A stretch of 64,000 nucleotides of DNA from Rhizoclosmatium globosum (GCA_002104985.1 MCGO01000026.1:434001-498000); one strand, 5' to 3'. Shown: positions 50,223 through 60,098, numbered from the stretch's first letter. A program made the numbers and translations. Notes: a model not told the origin generated them from the letters alone.

Positions 50223-53200
50223 TTCCCCCGCATTATTACTTTGCTGCGTCTCGGGGTGTGATGAGAGTATTGACTTCTTGCAACATAGCCAAACTCCTCA
50301 TGCCAAGATTATTTGTGGCGGCATCATGTTCAGATGGCCCAACAGGCTTTGTCAGAAAATTAGCCCACATCTTTTCAGTTGGGCATCTTTCTAAAACAAT
50401 ATTACCATTGGTAATGTGGTGGCCAATGAATCTATCCTTTACATCCATGTGTTTGACACGTGGAGCGTGTTGGCCTTGATTTTCAGTGATCAAGACAGCA
50501 GATGTGTTATCTTGTTTGATAACAAGATGATCCTGACCAGTGATTTTTGAAGCTTTCATAACTTGAAGAAGCCATAAGCATTCGCGAATTGCTTCAGAAA
50601 GAGCAATGATTTCAGCCTCAGTTGATGACTGAGCAATCACTGACTGTTTCTTGGATTGCCACATGATGGCAGATCCAGCAAATAAAATCACAATACCAGA
50701 GCGTGATGCCCTGTTTGCCTCTTCTGCATATGATGCATCAGCATAGCAAATAGGTCGTTGAATTGGATCATTGAGGAAATAATTTCCCCCGTCAACACGT
50801 TGAATAGTTTGGTTTGTTTTATTGTAACAAAGTCCGAGATCGCGCTTCCCACAGAGATAAGTGAGGATGCGCTTCAGTGCTAACATATCACCATTTGTAG
50901 GTTGAACTTGGAATTGCGCAAGAATTCCAACACTACATGAAAGATCTGGTCGCGTCTTCCCCGCCAAATACGCTAAACACATGATCACAGATCTATATGC
51001 CGCAGACTCAACAACATCTAAGTAGCCAAGTGTGGTGTCATGTTTCCATTTTGGGGACATGGGTGTTTTTGCAGACGCATTTGAGTCCTGCATTCCTACA
51101 AATTGCAGAATCTGTCGAACATAGGTTGGTTGACCAACCCAAGTACAGTTTTCAAACTGCACAATTTCAGTTTTGAGAAACCATTCAGCAGGACCTTGGG
51201 TCCCTCTACCAAACTTAGCATTAAGTTTGAGGAGCTGATTCTCAGCGGCAACTCTGTCCTCAGTTAGGTACAAGAGATCGTCAACATGACATGCCATCTG
51301 TAAAGTGTTGACAGGTTCAGAATTGGTTGTAGAGGGAATATCCTTAATCATGTGACAAGTGTCAGCCTGATTAGTTTCAAACCCAAGAGATTTATGAAAA
51401 GCAACAAGTGTTTCAAACCAGATATGACTGGCTTGATGTATTCCATACAAGCTTTTCAAGAGCCTACAGACAATCTGTTGTCCATGAAGGTTTACTTTCT
51501 TGAAACCGTGAGGCATCTCCAAATACAGTTCTGTATCGGTATCACCGTGAACAAACGCGTTGGGAACATCTACCACCATAACAAACTTTCCAACAAGAGC
51601 AGCGAAAGCAATCAGGAATCTGATAGTCTCAGCTCGGGCTACTGGAGAGTAGGTGTGAAAATAGTCAATGTTCTTCACTTGAGAGAAGCCACGGGCTACC
51701 CATCTCGCTTTAAAACGAAGTACAACATCGTTCTTTGAGATTTTGTAGTCAAAAACCCATTTACCAGTCAGGAGACGCGCACCTTTTGGCAGAACAGTTT
51801 CTTGCCAAGTCTCGTTTTTAACGAGGTCATTTATTTCCCTTATCATGGCAGCTAACCAGTAGGCAGCAAAGACTGGGTCTGCCATGGCCTCTTCGATATC
51901 CTTTGGAGCAGGAGGCAAGTTCCCCTTTTTCAAAGTTTCAGTCGGAACCGGGCTCGGAGCCGGTTTGACCCAAGTATACTTGGCGAAGTGATCCCGTAAG
52001 AAATAAGATAGAACTGAATCAGTGTTTGATTCAGCTTGTGATACAGCATAAGCAATATCGTAATCATCAGCCTCAAATTCACCATCTGAGTCGTCATCAG
52101 TTTCAGAACTTTCTGACTCCGAATAGTCAGATGAGTCATCTACATCAGATGTAGATGGCTGCAGTTCTTCTGTCTGATTTGAATTAGATACTCCTGAAAT
52201 ATCCAATGACTCAAGAGGGTAGCTGGCCTCGGCTAACTGAAGGATATGATTGCTTGGATTCATCCCAAGATGGATACCATCATGAACAAGAATATGATGT
52301 AACTTATCTATCTTCCCTGTTCGGTAGTTCTCTACTAAATAGACTTGTCTATCAACCCCGCGTGTACCAAGGAATAGACCAAGTTCAGATTTTTCAATCA
52401 CATTTCTCCTGAGCCGTTGATCTTTGTGGATAAAGATTGATGTCAGGGAACCAAAAGTGTGAATACTTTTAGTGTCAGGATGTCGCTTGAAGAGAGTAAA
52501 GAATGGTGTTGCCTTCAGGAAAGGATGATACACCATGTTCTTCAGGACAGCTGCATAATACAGAGCATACACAAAATAGTATTCTCCAGGAAGCTTACTT
52601 TGAGAAAGTAGGCAATATGCCATGTCTTCTAAAGTGCGAATAGTTCTTTCAACTAAACCGTTCAGTTCTTTGGTATAAGGGGGAGATGCATTGACCTCAA
52701 TCTTATTCACACGCTTACTGCAGAAACTAAGGAACCATTGGGTTGTTGTAATTTCAGCAGTGTCTGAACGAACCTCACCTACAATCACATTGTGCTCTCG
52801 TTCAAACTGTCCAATGAATTGGCGTAGTTTAGAGCAAGCATCATCCTTCTTTTCAAGAAGAATAATTGTGATCCATTGTGTAAAGTCATCAACAATACAT
52901 AACCAATATGACTCATCATTTGGTGCACTGTCTTTCAGAGCTTTGATGTCAGCATGCAATCTGCCCCCAATACGAGAGGCTGGATTATGCGTGGAGTAGA
53001 TAGGTTGCTGAGTGAGTTTGTGCTTTGCACAAACAAGACAATTCTCAAGAGTTGAAGCTTCTAAAATATGAGAGACAGAATCATCAACAACATATTTTAT
53101 TTCATTTGCACTGTTTAAAGTATCAAGAATAATACGTAGACTCAAGTGACCAAACTTGCGGTGCAAATTAAGAAGATCCTTCAATGTCAACTTGTGCTGC

Positions 53201-53621
53201 TTTCTCTTCAGCAATCTGTTATGCAAATGACGATTAGTTTGAGGTAGACCAATCGGTTTAAGACGTTTTGGACTTACTTCGACAGTTTCCAAGTCCTTCC
53301 CAACAGCATCAACAATGACGTCCTCCTGAGAGGTCACAGGTTCAGAACCAGTGGAGTCATCTAGAGTTGAGGAATGATCATCAGTATCAAGAGCAGTAGC
53401 GCCTCGCTTACGCTTACCACTGTCGCTATCCATTTCAGTGTCGGACGTGTCTGATGAGAGGAGATAGTAGAGATCACCCACACGGTTAGCAATGAGATAG
53501 CGGAATCCATTTTGAAGGACAAGATAAACTTTACCTTGTTCAAAAGAGACTGAGAAGATTCTGTTCGTAACAGATGATCGGATTTTTGGCATCGTCAGGC
53601 CATCAAGTTCTGATCCATCCA
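50062..53621 (-). mobile_element. Ty1/Copia retrotransposon, 5'-truncated
   Basis: Only a 3' LTR (50062-50222), polypurine tract (GCGGGGGAA, minus strand 50231-50223) and the pol region from the protease/integrase boundary onward are present. Gag, the protease active site, primer-binding site and 5' LTR are missing. The 5' break (about 53619) abuts the 3' flank of a zinc-finger paralogue. With no second LTR, target-site duplications cannot be checked. Confidence 0.9.
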
Positions 53622-53622
53622 A
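50236..53622 (-). CDS. Copia pol polyprotein fragment (integrase, RT, RNase H)
   Basis: An uninterrupted frame of about 1,128 codons that has no proper start: the first in-frame ATG is near 53592, and the frame opens at the truncation point. Order: pre-integrase zinc-binding HHCC (LHRKFGHLS...CLVCAKHK), integrase core with D (LHADIK), D (VRSDTA) and E (NGLVERT), acidic linker, reverse transcriptase (KWVFDYKI, FKARWVARGF, VVDVPNAFVHGD, CHVDDLLYL where the family has Y/F-VDD), then RNase H (CYADASYAEEANR, SSTEAEIIALSEA, KQDNTSAVL). No internal stops, so inactivation is by truncation and probably recent. Confidence 0.92.
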   Translation of the reverse strand: MDGSELDGLTMPKIRSSVTNRIFSVSFEQGKVYLVLQNGFRYLIANRVGDLYYLLSSDTSDTEMDSDSGKRKRGATALDTDDHSSTLDDSTGSEPVTSQEDVIVDAVGKDLETVEVSPKRLKPIGLPQTNRHLHNRLLKRKQHKLTLKDLLNLHRKFGHLSLRIILDTLNSANEIKYVVDDSVSHILEASTLENCLVCAKHKLTQQPIYSTHNPASRIGGRLHADIKALKDSAPNDESYWLCIVDDFTQWITIILLEKKDDACSKLRQFIGQFEREHNVIVGEVRSDTAEITTTQWFLSFCSKRVNKIEVNASPPYTKELNGLVERTIRTLEDMAYCLLSQSKLPGEYYFVYALYYAAVLKNMVYHPFLKATPFFTLFKRHPDTKSIHTFGSLTSIFIHKDQRLRRNVIEKSELGLFLGTRGVDRQVYLVENYRTGKIDKLHHILVHDGIHLGMNPSNHILQLAEASYPLESLDISGVSNSNQTEELQPSTSDVDDSSDYSESESSETDDDSDGEFEADDYDIAYAVSQAESNTDSVLSYFLRDHFAKYTWVKPAPSPVPTETLKKGNLPPAPKDIEEAMADPVFAAYWLAAMIREINDLVKNETWQETVLPKGARLLTGKWVFDYKISKNDVVLRFKARWVARGFSQVKNIDYFHTYSPVARAETIRFLIAFAALVGKFVMVVDVPNAFVHGDTDTELYLEMPHGFKKVNLHGQQIVCRLLKSLYGIHQASHIWFETLVAFHKSLGFETNQADTCHMIKDIPSTTNSEPVNTLQMACHVDDLLYLTEDRVAAENQLLKLNAKFGRGTQGPAEWFLKTEIVQFENCTWVGQPTYVRQILQFVGMQDSNASAKTPMSPKWKHDTTLGYLDVVESAAYRSVIMCLAYLAGKTRPDLSCSVGILAQFQVQPTNGDMLALKRILTYLCGKRDLGLCYNKTNQTIQRVDGGNYFLNDPIQRPICYADASYAEEANRASRSGIVILFAGSAIMWQSKKQSVIAQSSTEAEIIALSEAIRECLWLLQVMKASKITGQDHLVIKQDNTSAVLITENQGQHAPRVKHMDVKDRFIGHHITNGNIVLERCPTEKMWANFLTKPVGPSEHDAATNNLGMRSLAMLQEVNTLITPRDAAK

Positions 53623-53659
53623 AGCATTTACAAGAAATAATTATTAACCTGCATTTCCA

Positions 53660-54262
53660 TCATTTATTTAGAATTACTTGTTCAAATAGATTTACTGGTA
53701 TTAATTTGTTTCGCATAAATTCAGATATAATATGCTTGCAAAAAAAAGGCCCCTCTCCTCCAGTAACTAATTCCTTCTTTTGCTTATGAAAAATGGTATC
53801 TTCTGTCTCCACTTCTCCGGCCTGACACTGTTTCAAGTGTGCCCGAAATCGGGAGGTGACACTGCTGAAAGTATTCCCGCACTCAGGACAAATGGGTTTT
53901 GGCGCTTCGCTATGAGAAACAACGCAATGTCCCCTCCAATTCGCATTTAGTTCCACTGCACATCCTTTGTCTCCACGGCCAAAGGGACATTGTTGAATGT
54001 TGTGAACTTCACGTAAATGGTTTGCGAGCAGAACAGATGTTTCAAAAACGCCATCACATTGGGTACACTTCCTGAAACTTCTTTTGATGGATGGTCGATT
54101 CCGGTCGGCTTTTAGAGCGCGAATGTGCCGAAGGAGGGCTTCTTCTTTTACCGGATTAGGCTCATCGCCGATTCTCTTTTTGCGAAGTGGGCATGTGGAA
54201 GAACGTAAGTTAGGCTTGATTGTTTGGATTTGTTGAGTTGGGGCTGGTTGTTCCAAACTGGG
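53660..54262 (-). pseudogene. N-terminally truncated zinc-finger paralogue
   Basis: Similarity to the genes at 24322 and 25839 begins abruptly at TTTGGAACAACCAGCC (about 54262), in the middle of the protein, and continues through all three zinc-binding units. The N-terminal 200 residues are absent and upstream sequence is unrelated. The 3' end reads past the usual stop (VETEDTIFHKQKK...) because of small indels, adding about 40 residues. The downstream flank matches 26810-27000 inverted, up to the Copia junction. A short protein starting MEQPAPTQQ is possible, but a remnant is more likely. Confidence 0.7.
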
Positions 54263-54616
54263 AGGATTTTGTTAGTCAATCAACTTTTAACAAACGCCGC
54301 TGCCGCCACCGAAACGTCGCTAACACTTATAGTCATCCAAAGGTTAAGAACCTAGTAATTTCTGTGTGAGGATTGGGTATAAGTTTTTGTACCCAAATGG
54401 AACGTCAACAAAACTACAGCCAATATCAGTTCCTCAACTCATGGAGCGGGCATATTATAAACAAGCCTTCAGCGTATCAAAGATCTTGGATGATGAACAT
54501 ACTTTTTATTTGTTTGATTGATTTGTAACTCAAGTCTCCCTACATCTCCAAATTTGGGACTCAATCAACACCGTTTCCATTCTTCTATTATATAGGAATT
54601 AAGCAATACTGTAAGG
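54263..54616. other. Unrelated sequence replacing the zinc-finger 5' part
   Basis: About 350 bp upstream of the truncated copy with no similarity to the other family members that I can see, and no supported gene. Its left edge (54263) marks a rearrangement breakpoint. Confidence 0.5.
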
Positions 54617-55636
54617 TTAAAAAATCTCCCCTTCATTGTCTTGTTCAGCCTCTCCGCCCCGACACTGTTTCAAGTGAGAGCGAAATCGTGATGTAACACT
54701 GCTGAAGCTGTTTCCACATTCCGGGCAGACAGGTTTCGGCGCCCCGCTATGTAAAACAATACAATACTCCCTCCAATTTGCGTTCAGCTCCATTGTGCAC
54801 TCTTTGACTTCTCCCCCGAACGGGCATTTTCGAATCTTGTGAACGTCACGCAAATGACACGCAAGTAGAACAGATGTTTCAAAAACCGTACCGCATTCAG
54901 GACACTTCCTGAAGCTTTTTTTGATGGACGGCCTCGTGCGGTGTGCTTTCAAAGCGCGAATGTGCCGATGCAAAGCTTCTTCCCTTTCTGAAGGCAACAC
55001 TTCATCACCAATCTTTCTGGCACGAAGTGGAGGTGTAGAAGAACTGAACCGGGACTTTGCTATGGGTTTGATTGTCTGGTTATCTTGGGTTGGGGCTGGT
55101 TGCCCCAAATTGGATGAGTCGTCAGATCGATTAATGGTTGAATGGTTGGCCATTGAGCATGCGCCTGGAAGATTGCGTGACGATTGGGCAGAATAGCCTT
55201 CTCCTTGAAGAAATGCCATTGGTGGAGTCGAAAGGAGCGGGCCGAAAGGCCAAGTGGGAGTGTGAACAGCAGTTGACAAGTGATTTAACTGAGATGTTTG
55301 GCCAGAGAATGCATGGTCAAAGGTAGCATGAAATGCATGATTTGGTTCAGCATGATTGACGGTGATGTAAAATTGATCTGTCCACGGGATGGGTTCGATG
55401 AAAGGTGTTCCGAAACACTGGTTGACAGCTGACGGAGGATGTCTAGGAAATGGCGATTCGGCCATTGGATCGGTTGGTAGAAGTTTTGTTTGTCCAACTG
55501 TGTTTCTTGATAGGTTTGAACCAGAAGCTCCCGAAGTGTCTTGATCAACGTATTGCGGACCTTGTTGCATTTGATTGGCAGACGGCATATATAGCCAGAG
55601 CGAAGTACTCTCCGTAGAAGCATTCATTCCGGGCAT
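54617..55636 (-). CDS. C2H2 zinc-finger protein, diverged family copy
   Basis: Intronless, 339 aa. It shares the family layout: an N-terminus with aromatic/Tyr spacing (STSLWLYMPSANQMQQG versus SSFFWPYLASTADLQQG), a Pro/Ser-rich middle, RHIRALKAHRTRPSIKKSF, then CPECGTVFETSVLLACHLRDVH, the long-spaced unit (CPFGGEVKEC...REYCIVLH) and CPECGNSFSSVTSRFRSHLKQC. In the second unit the third ligand region reads REYC, where the others have REHC, so zinc binding there may differ. It is clearly older than the tandem pair at 24-27 kb. Confidence 0.75.
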   Translation of the reverse strand: MPGMNASTESTSLWLYMPSANQMQQGPQYVDQDTSGASGSNLSRNTVGQTKLLPTDPMAESPFPRHPPSAVNQCFGTPFIEPIPWTDQFYITVNHAEPNHAFHATFDHAFSGQTSQLNHLSTAVHTPTWPFGPLLSTPPMAFLQGEGYSAQSSRNLPGACSMANHSTINRSDDSSNLGQPAPTQDNQTIKPIAKSRFSSSTPPLRARKIGDEVLPSEREEALHRHIRALKAHRTRPSIKKSFRKCPECGTVFETSVLLACHLRDVHKIRKCPFGGEVKECTMELNANWREYCIVLHSGAPKPVCPECGNSFSSVTSRFRSHLKQCRGGEAEQDNEGEIF

Positions 55637-56181
55637 GTAATGTTATCTTGGGACACAAAAAAAATTTTTTTTCTTGGCTGGAGTGAACTCCTTCACCAAG
55701 CACAGTCAAAAATCTTCCATTCAAAAAAATTGTATCAGACTTCTTTTTAGCTTCATATGAAGTATTATGATACATTCCTCAGTATGTAATCCGTTTGTCA
55801 CTCACACAGGCCAAAGTTGTGGCGGTTTGGGAAAAATGATATAAAAAAATTTCATTTGGAGATTTCGATGAAGATTTTGATGAAGATTTCGATGGAGATT
55901 TCGATGGAGATTTCGGCGGAGATTTCTCATCACAAGAAAAAAGCAGATGCACATGAAAAGGGATATAACGCTGCAGTTGAATACGTGTTGGTGCACTACA
56001 ACCTGTGCAGCGTTGGTGTGAGTTTACCCAACTTCGTGCGACGAGAGAGAGTTGGGCAAGGCTACATTATGCGCCGATTTACACATGCTAAATTGGCGAA
56101 AAGAAACTGAAGATACTGATTCAAAGTTTATGAGGCCATTGTGTTGGATTGGCGAAAGCTTTTTACTTTAATTTTCTTCAA
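55637..56181. other. Intergenic region with short tandem repeat
   Basis: No supported gene. At about 55857-55925 a 12-15 bp unit (GAAGATTTCGATG / GGAGATTTCGATG) repeats about five times, and an open frame across it is low-complexity. AT-rich stretches at 55660-55760 flank the zinc-finger gene's 5' end. Confidence 0.5.
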
Positions 56182-57460
56182 CTAATCGCAAATCCCCCAG
56201 ACTCTTATGTTATGAACTTTCAAAGCACCAGCATCACCTTCACCCCACGATGGATACCACGAAGATTGACCTCTGTGAAAGAAAAAGTCGGCTTGTGATT
56301 GTGAGTTTTCCCATGGCTTCCCAGACCCAGGCCACTCCTGGAACCATCCATTCGTACCACCAACTGCTACGTCCATCACGAGGAAAAAGTCTGTTGAAGC
56401 CCAGTCAATGTGTTATCACTTCACAAATAAAGACTTTGCTTACCTTGGTCAAACGGAGCCGAAGTTTGATTGGAGGAACCCCATGGATCACGAATGATGC
56501 TTCCGTTGGGAAAAGTCGAAGGAAACCCACCGCGTTGGAATGCAGGTTCATCGAATTTTACGTCCATAATTGTGCGCAGTGGACTGTCAAGCCAAGTTTT
56601 GAAATATGTGGGTGTCCATTCCCATCCAAGTGTGTGCGTGGTTGAGGAGAGAGGATTTCGTCTTAGCAACTTTCCGAAAACGTCATCCTTAGTGTAACTT
56701 GTGTAATCTTCATAGTTCCAAAAGCTTGAAATTCCGTAATGTAGACTTGATGTTGCAAGATATGAGCCACCCATGTAACTTTTATCGTTACCCCTTGACT
56801 CCAGTAAGTCGATTTCTCCTGAAAAAGGCCAAGTTCCGTACACGTTATCTTCAGGCAACATCCAAATCGCTGGCCACAGCCAATCGCCTTTCGGTGCTCT
56901 AAATTGGATTTCTCCTTTTCCATACTTGAAGTGGAATTTTCCTTTTGTAGTCAAACGTGCCGACATAACCGACGGAAGCATTGTACCCCTGGTAATGTTT
57001 GCAGTCCGGTAGCAAGACACAGAGCCTCCCATGCATCCATAGTTGGTGAGGTTCAACGAGAAATTAGAGGAGAGAAGAAATTCATCAGTCAGGGTTTGAT
57101 TGAAGAACTCTGCACCCGTGGCTGTCGTCAATGTCGGTTTTATGAAAAGAGAGCCGTCTCTAACGTAAGAATTAGATGGTGCATCTGTGGTTAAATCAAA
57201 GGCTCCGTTGTACGTAGGGCCCCCCATCGAGAACTCATGCGACCAATAAGATTTGTTGATAGAATCCCCGTCAAACGTCTCCTGTATTTACCAGCATATA
57301 AGAAAACGAATAAATGAAGTAGTATACTAACGTTGAAGAGAAGCGTACAGAATTTATATTTGGGAATAGCATTTTCGACTTTGGCCCAAGCCATCAGACC
57401 TGCAATTCCGAAGGAAACCAGCAGACCAATTACTGAAACCCAGCATTTGATTGCAAACAT
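56182..57460 (-). CDS. GH16 family beta-glucanase-like, membrane-anchored
   Basis: Three exons (57332-57460, 56444-57281, 56182-56390) give 391 aa. The N-terminus has a hydrophobic segment (CWVSVIGLLVSFGIAGLMAW) that fits a signal anchor or uncleaved signal peptide. The catalytic GH16 motif GEIDLLES (E-x-D-x-x-E, nucleophile and acid/base Glu) lies near residue 200. Other family landmarks are GEIQFRAPKGDWLWPAIWMLP before it and LGWEWTPTYFKTWLD after it. The last exon supplies the final beta-strands (FFLVMDVAVGGTNGWF, VHNIRVWGICD). It probably acts on beta-1,3-glucan of its own wall or of food; the fold fits the glucan-binding/laminarinase branch. The splice junctions keep frame and the active-site residues are present. 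Confidence 0.9.
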
Positions 57461-57872
57461 TTGCTCTATATTACAGCAGGTCAGTGGATAAGATTAGAAG
57501 TGAAGAAGTACTCACTCAATTGGGGTGAGTGAATTGGGGCCTGTCTCAACGACCGGTACTTATCAGTTAACATTATTTTTTCCCAGCTCTCTATTCCTCC
57601 AAGTTTTACTTTTACCAACCTGTGTAAGTTAAAGTTTAAGTTTAAGTTCGAGTTTAAGTTCGGGTTTAAGTTTGAGTTCAAGTTTGAGTTCAAGTTCAAG
57701 TTCAAGTTCAGTCCCAAAGGCAACAGTCATTCTGTACCTGTATACAAAGACTTCGAGAAAGCTTTACTCGTTCTCCACTTCTCTAGTATTTTGCAGGACA
57801 TTAGTGAATTATTACCCCAATTGGAAGTCTAATTTAAGAGACGGAAAAAGAAAGAAAAAAAATTATATGCAA
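57461..57872. promoter_or_regulatory. Divergent promoter with AAGTT(C/T) tandem repeat
   Basis: The region lies between the GH16 gene and the GT2-type fragment. From about 57620 to 57712 a 6-bp AAGTTY/GAGTTY motif repeats about 15 times with alternating variants, and can be read as Leu-Asn steps on the minus strand. I regard that frame as a by-product of the repeat. Length changes here could alter expression of either neighbour. Confidence 0.55.
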
Positions 57873-59013
57873 AATGGACGAAGAAGAAATCGTAGATCCA
57901 AGAATGTCCACCTCGAATGACAGGAGTTCTGATGCGTTAGCAGTCGCCAAGAAACTGTATGAAATGCTGGAGATTGAAGGAAATGCTATTATATGTCATG
58001 AAGCTATTCAAGTTGCAGACACTTGGGCGTATTCGTCTAAGATGAACACAAACAATCCCGATGTCTTCGACGAAATCGCCTCGAGTCCGTCCATATCCGC
58101 TCCAAACCTATCTCCTTCTTCAGGTTATCTCGGAGATGCTTCTATTTCTTCCGACAATACAGAATCTTCCGATACTGCATTGCTTGCCATCCATTGTGCT
58201 GTGTGGCCACCTCGGAGCAACCAAACTTTATCAAATGTTATTTCTGGAATATTCTGTAAAGTAAGCAATTCGTTAAAGAAAGATTATGACTAATATTTGC
58301 AGGTTGCTATCTTAATTGAAGGCGACAGTACAATTGCAGCTGTGATTCGCCGAGTACCAAGCGTCAGTAATGTTGTTATCATGCCAAACGGCGATAAACT
58401 ACAGCTCTTTGAGTCAATGGATGCAATGGCGACTGGAAATATTTGCCGCCTGCAATGGGCTGCGTTTCTGAGAAAAGAGAAAGCACTTCTCATATGGGCT
58501 GATGATATCAATGCTTTGATAGACCGGTTTGATCAGATTTCCCTGGATCTTTTCAAGAAATTGGACATTGATAGCTCGTTCTTGGTATGCAACGCTGACA
58601 ATCCCCGCACCACGGAGCCATACAACTTCTTGGAAAAGGATTCTGATCCGGAACGTTTGGAGACCAGAGTGCCACGTCGTCAGCCCGTATATTGGAGTTT
58701 GATAATCACTACGATTGCGTTGGGCCTGAACATCGTTTTCAATTTTTCCACCATTGGTAAATTAACATTCGTTGATTCTATTTATACTGACGTTCGACAA
58801 GGTGATCTCATTGGCGATTTCCTTGTTGATGGAAACTATTGGCGATTTTTCTATCTCATTATGATTCCAATCGGAATATTTCTTGCTCAATTTTTCTTTC
58901 AAGTTCTTGTGGGTTTGGTTGGTATTCAACGCTTTGGGACCCATCAGGCAAGGGTTCTATACTGTTGGATTAGGGTGATTAGGATGAGTCACCTTCATCC
59001 TGCAGGACGCTGA
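57873..59013 (+). pseudogene. N-terminal module of a fungal GT2-type membrane protein, cut off by repeats
   Basis: Two exons (57873-58260 and about 58303 onward) give an acidic N-terminus, then a domain with LLAIHCAVWPP, a candidate ligand loop RVPSVSNVVIMPNGD, and LQWAAFLRKEKALLIWADDI. Two hydrophobic segments follow (WSLIITTIALGLNIVFNF; YLIMIPIGIFLAQFFFQVLV). This layout resembles the N-terminal part of fungal proteins whose C-terminus is a GT2 (cellulose/chitin synthase-like) glycosyltransferase; I recall this from family knowledge and have not searched it. Here the frame leaves recognisable protein at about 58945 and enters the minisatellite, so the GT2 domain is missing. The product, if made, would be about 370 aa. 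Confidence 0.45.
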
Positions 59014-59168
59014 CCTTGCAGGACCGTAACCTACAGGACGCTGACCTTGCAGGACCGTAACCTACAGGACGCTGACCTTGCAGGACCGTAACCTACAGGA
59101 CGCTGACCTTGCAGGACCGTAACCTACAGGACGCTGACCTTGCAGGACCGTAACCCACAGGACGCTAA
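58991..59168. repeat. 31-bp minisatellite, inverted relative to the other arrays
   Basis: Five and a half copies of a 31-bp unit (GCAGGACCGTAACCTACAGG + ACGCTGACCTT). Its reverse complement starts AAGGTCAGCGTCCTG and continues TAGGTTACGGTCC, sharing the GTCCTGT...GTTAC core of the arrays at 59769 and 63343. It is therefore the same repeat family in the opposite orientation, with a different period. Confidence 0.85.
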
Positions 59169-59194
59169 TGTTGTGTGCAGGGGACGCTACCCTC

Positions 59195-59260
59195 TAGTGG
59201 GTTTGATCCCACCACCTCGCGAGCGGAAGCAGTGTTACATACCAACTAAGCCAAAAATGT
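59195..59260 (-). other. tRNA-like Pol III A/B-box sequence (SINE or tRNA relic)
   Basis: On the minus strand TGGCTTAGTTGG (59253-59242) matches the Pol III A box. Thirty-one bases later GGGATCAAACCC (59210-59199) resembles the B box with one mismatch and forms a GTGGG/CCCAC T-arm. Acceptor and D stems do not pair, so this is not a functional tRNA. It may be the head of a tRNA-derived SINE or a degraded tRNA gene in the minisatellite block. Confidence 0.5.
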
Positions 59261-59439
59261 TTAATCTGAGGGATGGAAATCTACACGTGATGTCACATAG
59301 GCACAGGAGGTGACACTTTAACAGGATGATATTTCAGTCACACTCTATGTATGGTGGTTAATTCAGAGAGTAAATTCAGAGAATATCAGTATGTTTATTT
59401 AATATGCCATTGAATATGCCCACTTTCAGCAACATTACT

Positions 59440-59745
59440 TCACTGTTGAACTGTATACTCAATTTTGGCTTTTGTACTTGAGTGCCTTCTCTTTGATCCA
59501 CTTTGAGAAGCATCTTCAATTGTTCCCTGCAGAACTTGCATTTGCCTGAGTTGATCCAATGAGGCAGTGACTTGCTTCAATTTTTGCTCCAGCTCAGAGT
59601 TGCCATGATTCACTGTGCCTATTTCCTCATTAAGGTCATGAATCTGCTCTGATTGCTCCTTCACAATGGCCTCCAGATGCTTAATGAAACGCAGGGCAGC
59701 CTGATAGCCATCCATCAATGTGTCTCTATCAATTTCAATGATCAT
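59440..59745 (-). CDS. Small coiled-coil protein of unknown function
   Basis: An intact 101-aa frame without introns. Heptads in ALRFIKHLEAIVKEQSEQI and ELEQKLKQVTASLDQLRQM indicate a coiled coil of about 70 residues, followed by a basic tail (SKRRHSSTKAKI). A dimerising accessory or DNA-associated role is possible. The ATG lies 24 bp from the minisatellite at 59769-60098, the same arrangement as the larger gene pair at 60-63 kb. Confidence 0.5.
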   Translation of the reverse strand: MIIEIDRDTLMDGYQAALRFIKHLEAIVKEQSEQIHDLNEEIGTVNHGNSELEQKLKQVTASLDQLRQMQVLQGTIEDASQSGSKRRHSSTKAKIEYTVQQ

Positions 59746-59768
59746 TTTGGTGATTAAAAAAGTCTTTC

Positions 59769-60098
59769 CTCCCTCCTGTGTTACCGTCCTCCAACAGCGT
59801 CCTCCAACAGCGTCCTGTGTTACCGTCCTCCAACAGCGTCCTCCAGGTTACCGTCCTCCAACAGCGTCCTGTGTTACCGTCCTCCAACAGCGTCCTGTGT
59901 TACCGTCCTCCAACAGCGTCCTCCAACAGCGTCCTCCAACAGCGTCCTCCAACAGCGTCCTGTGTTACCGTCCTCCAACAGCGTCCTCCAGGTTACCGTC
60001 CTCCAACAGCGTCCTGTGTTACCGTCCTCCTACAGCGTCCTCCAACAGCGTCCTGTGTTACCGTCCTCCAACAGCGTCCTCCAGGTTACTGTCCTCTG
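59769..60098. repeat. 13-bp-based minisatellite (GTCCTCCAACAGC / GTCCTGTGTTACC), array 1
   Basis: Alternating 13-bp monomers GTCCTCCAACAGC and GTCCTGTGTTACC, with a variant GTCCTCCAGGTTACC. The array ends TTACTGTCCTCTGA, nearly the same terminus as array 2 (TTACAGTCCTCTGA). It lies just upstream of the coiled-coil gene. Confidence 0.95.

Noticed and set aside
57481..57723. Asn-Leu repeat protein on the minus strand upstream of the GH16 gene
   Set aside because: Produced entirely by a hexamer repeat, with no conserved flanking protein.
59195..59260. Functional tRNA gene
   Set aside because: Acceptor and D stems do not pair and the anticodon arm is unclear; kept only as a tRNA-like sequence.
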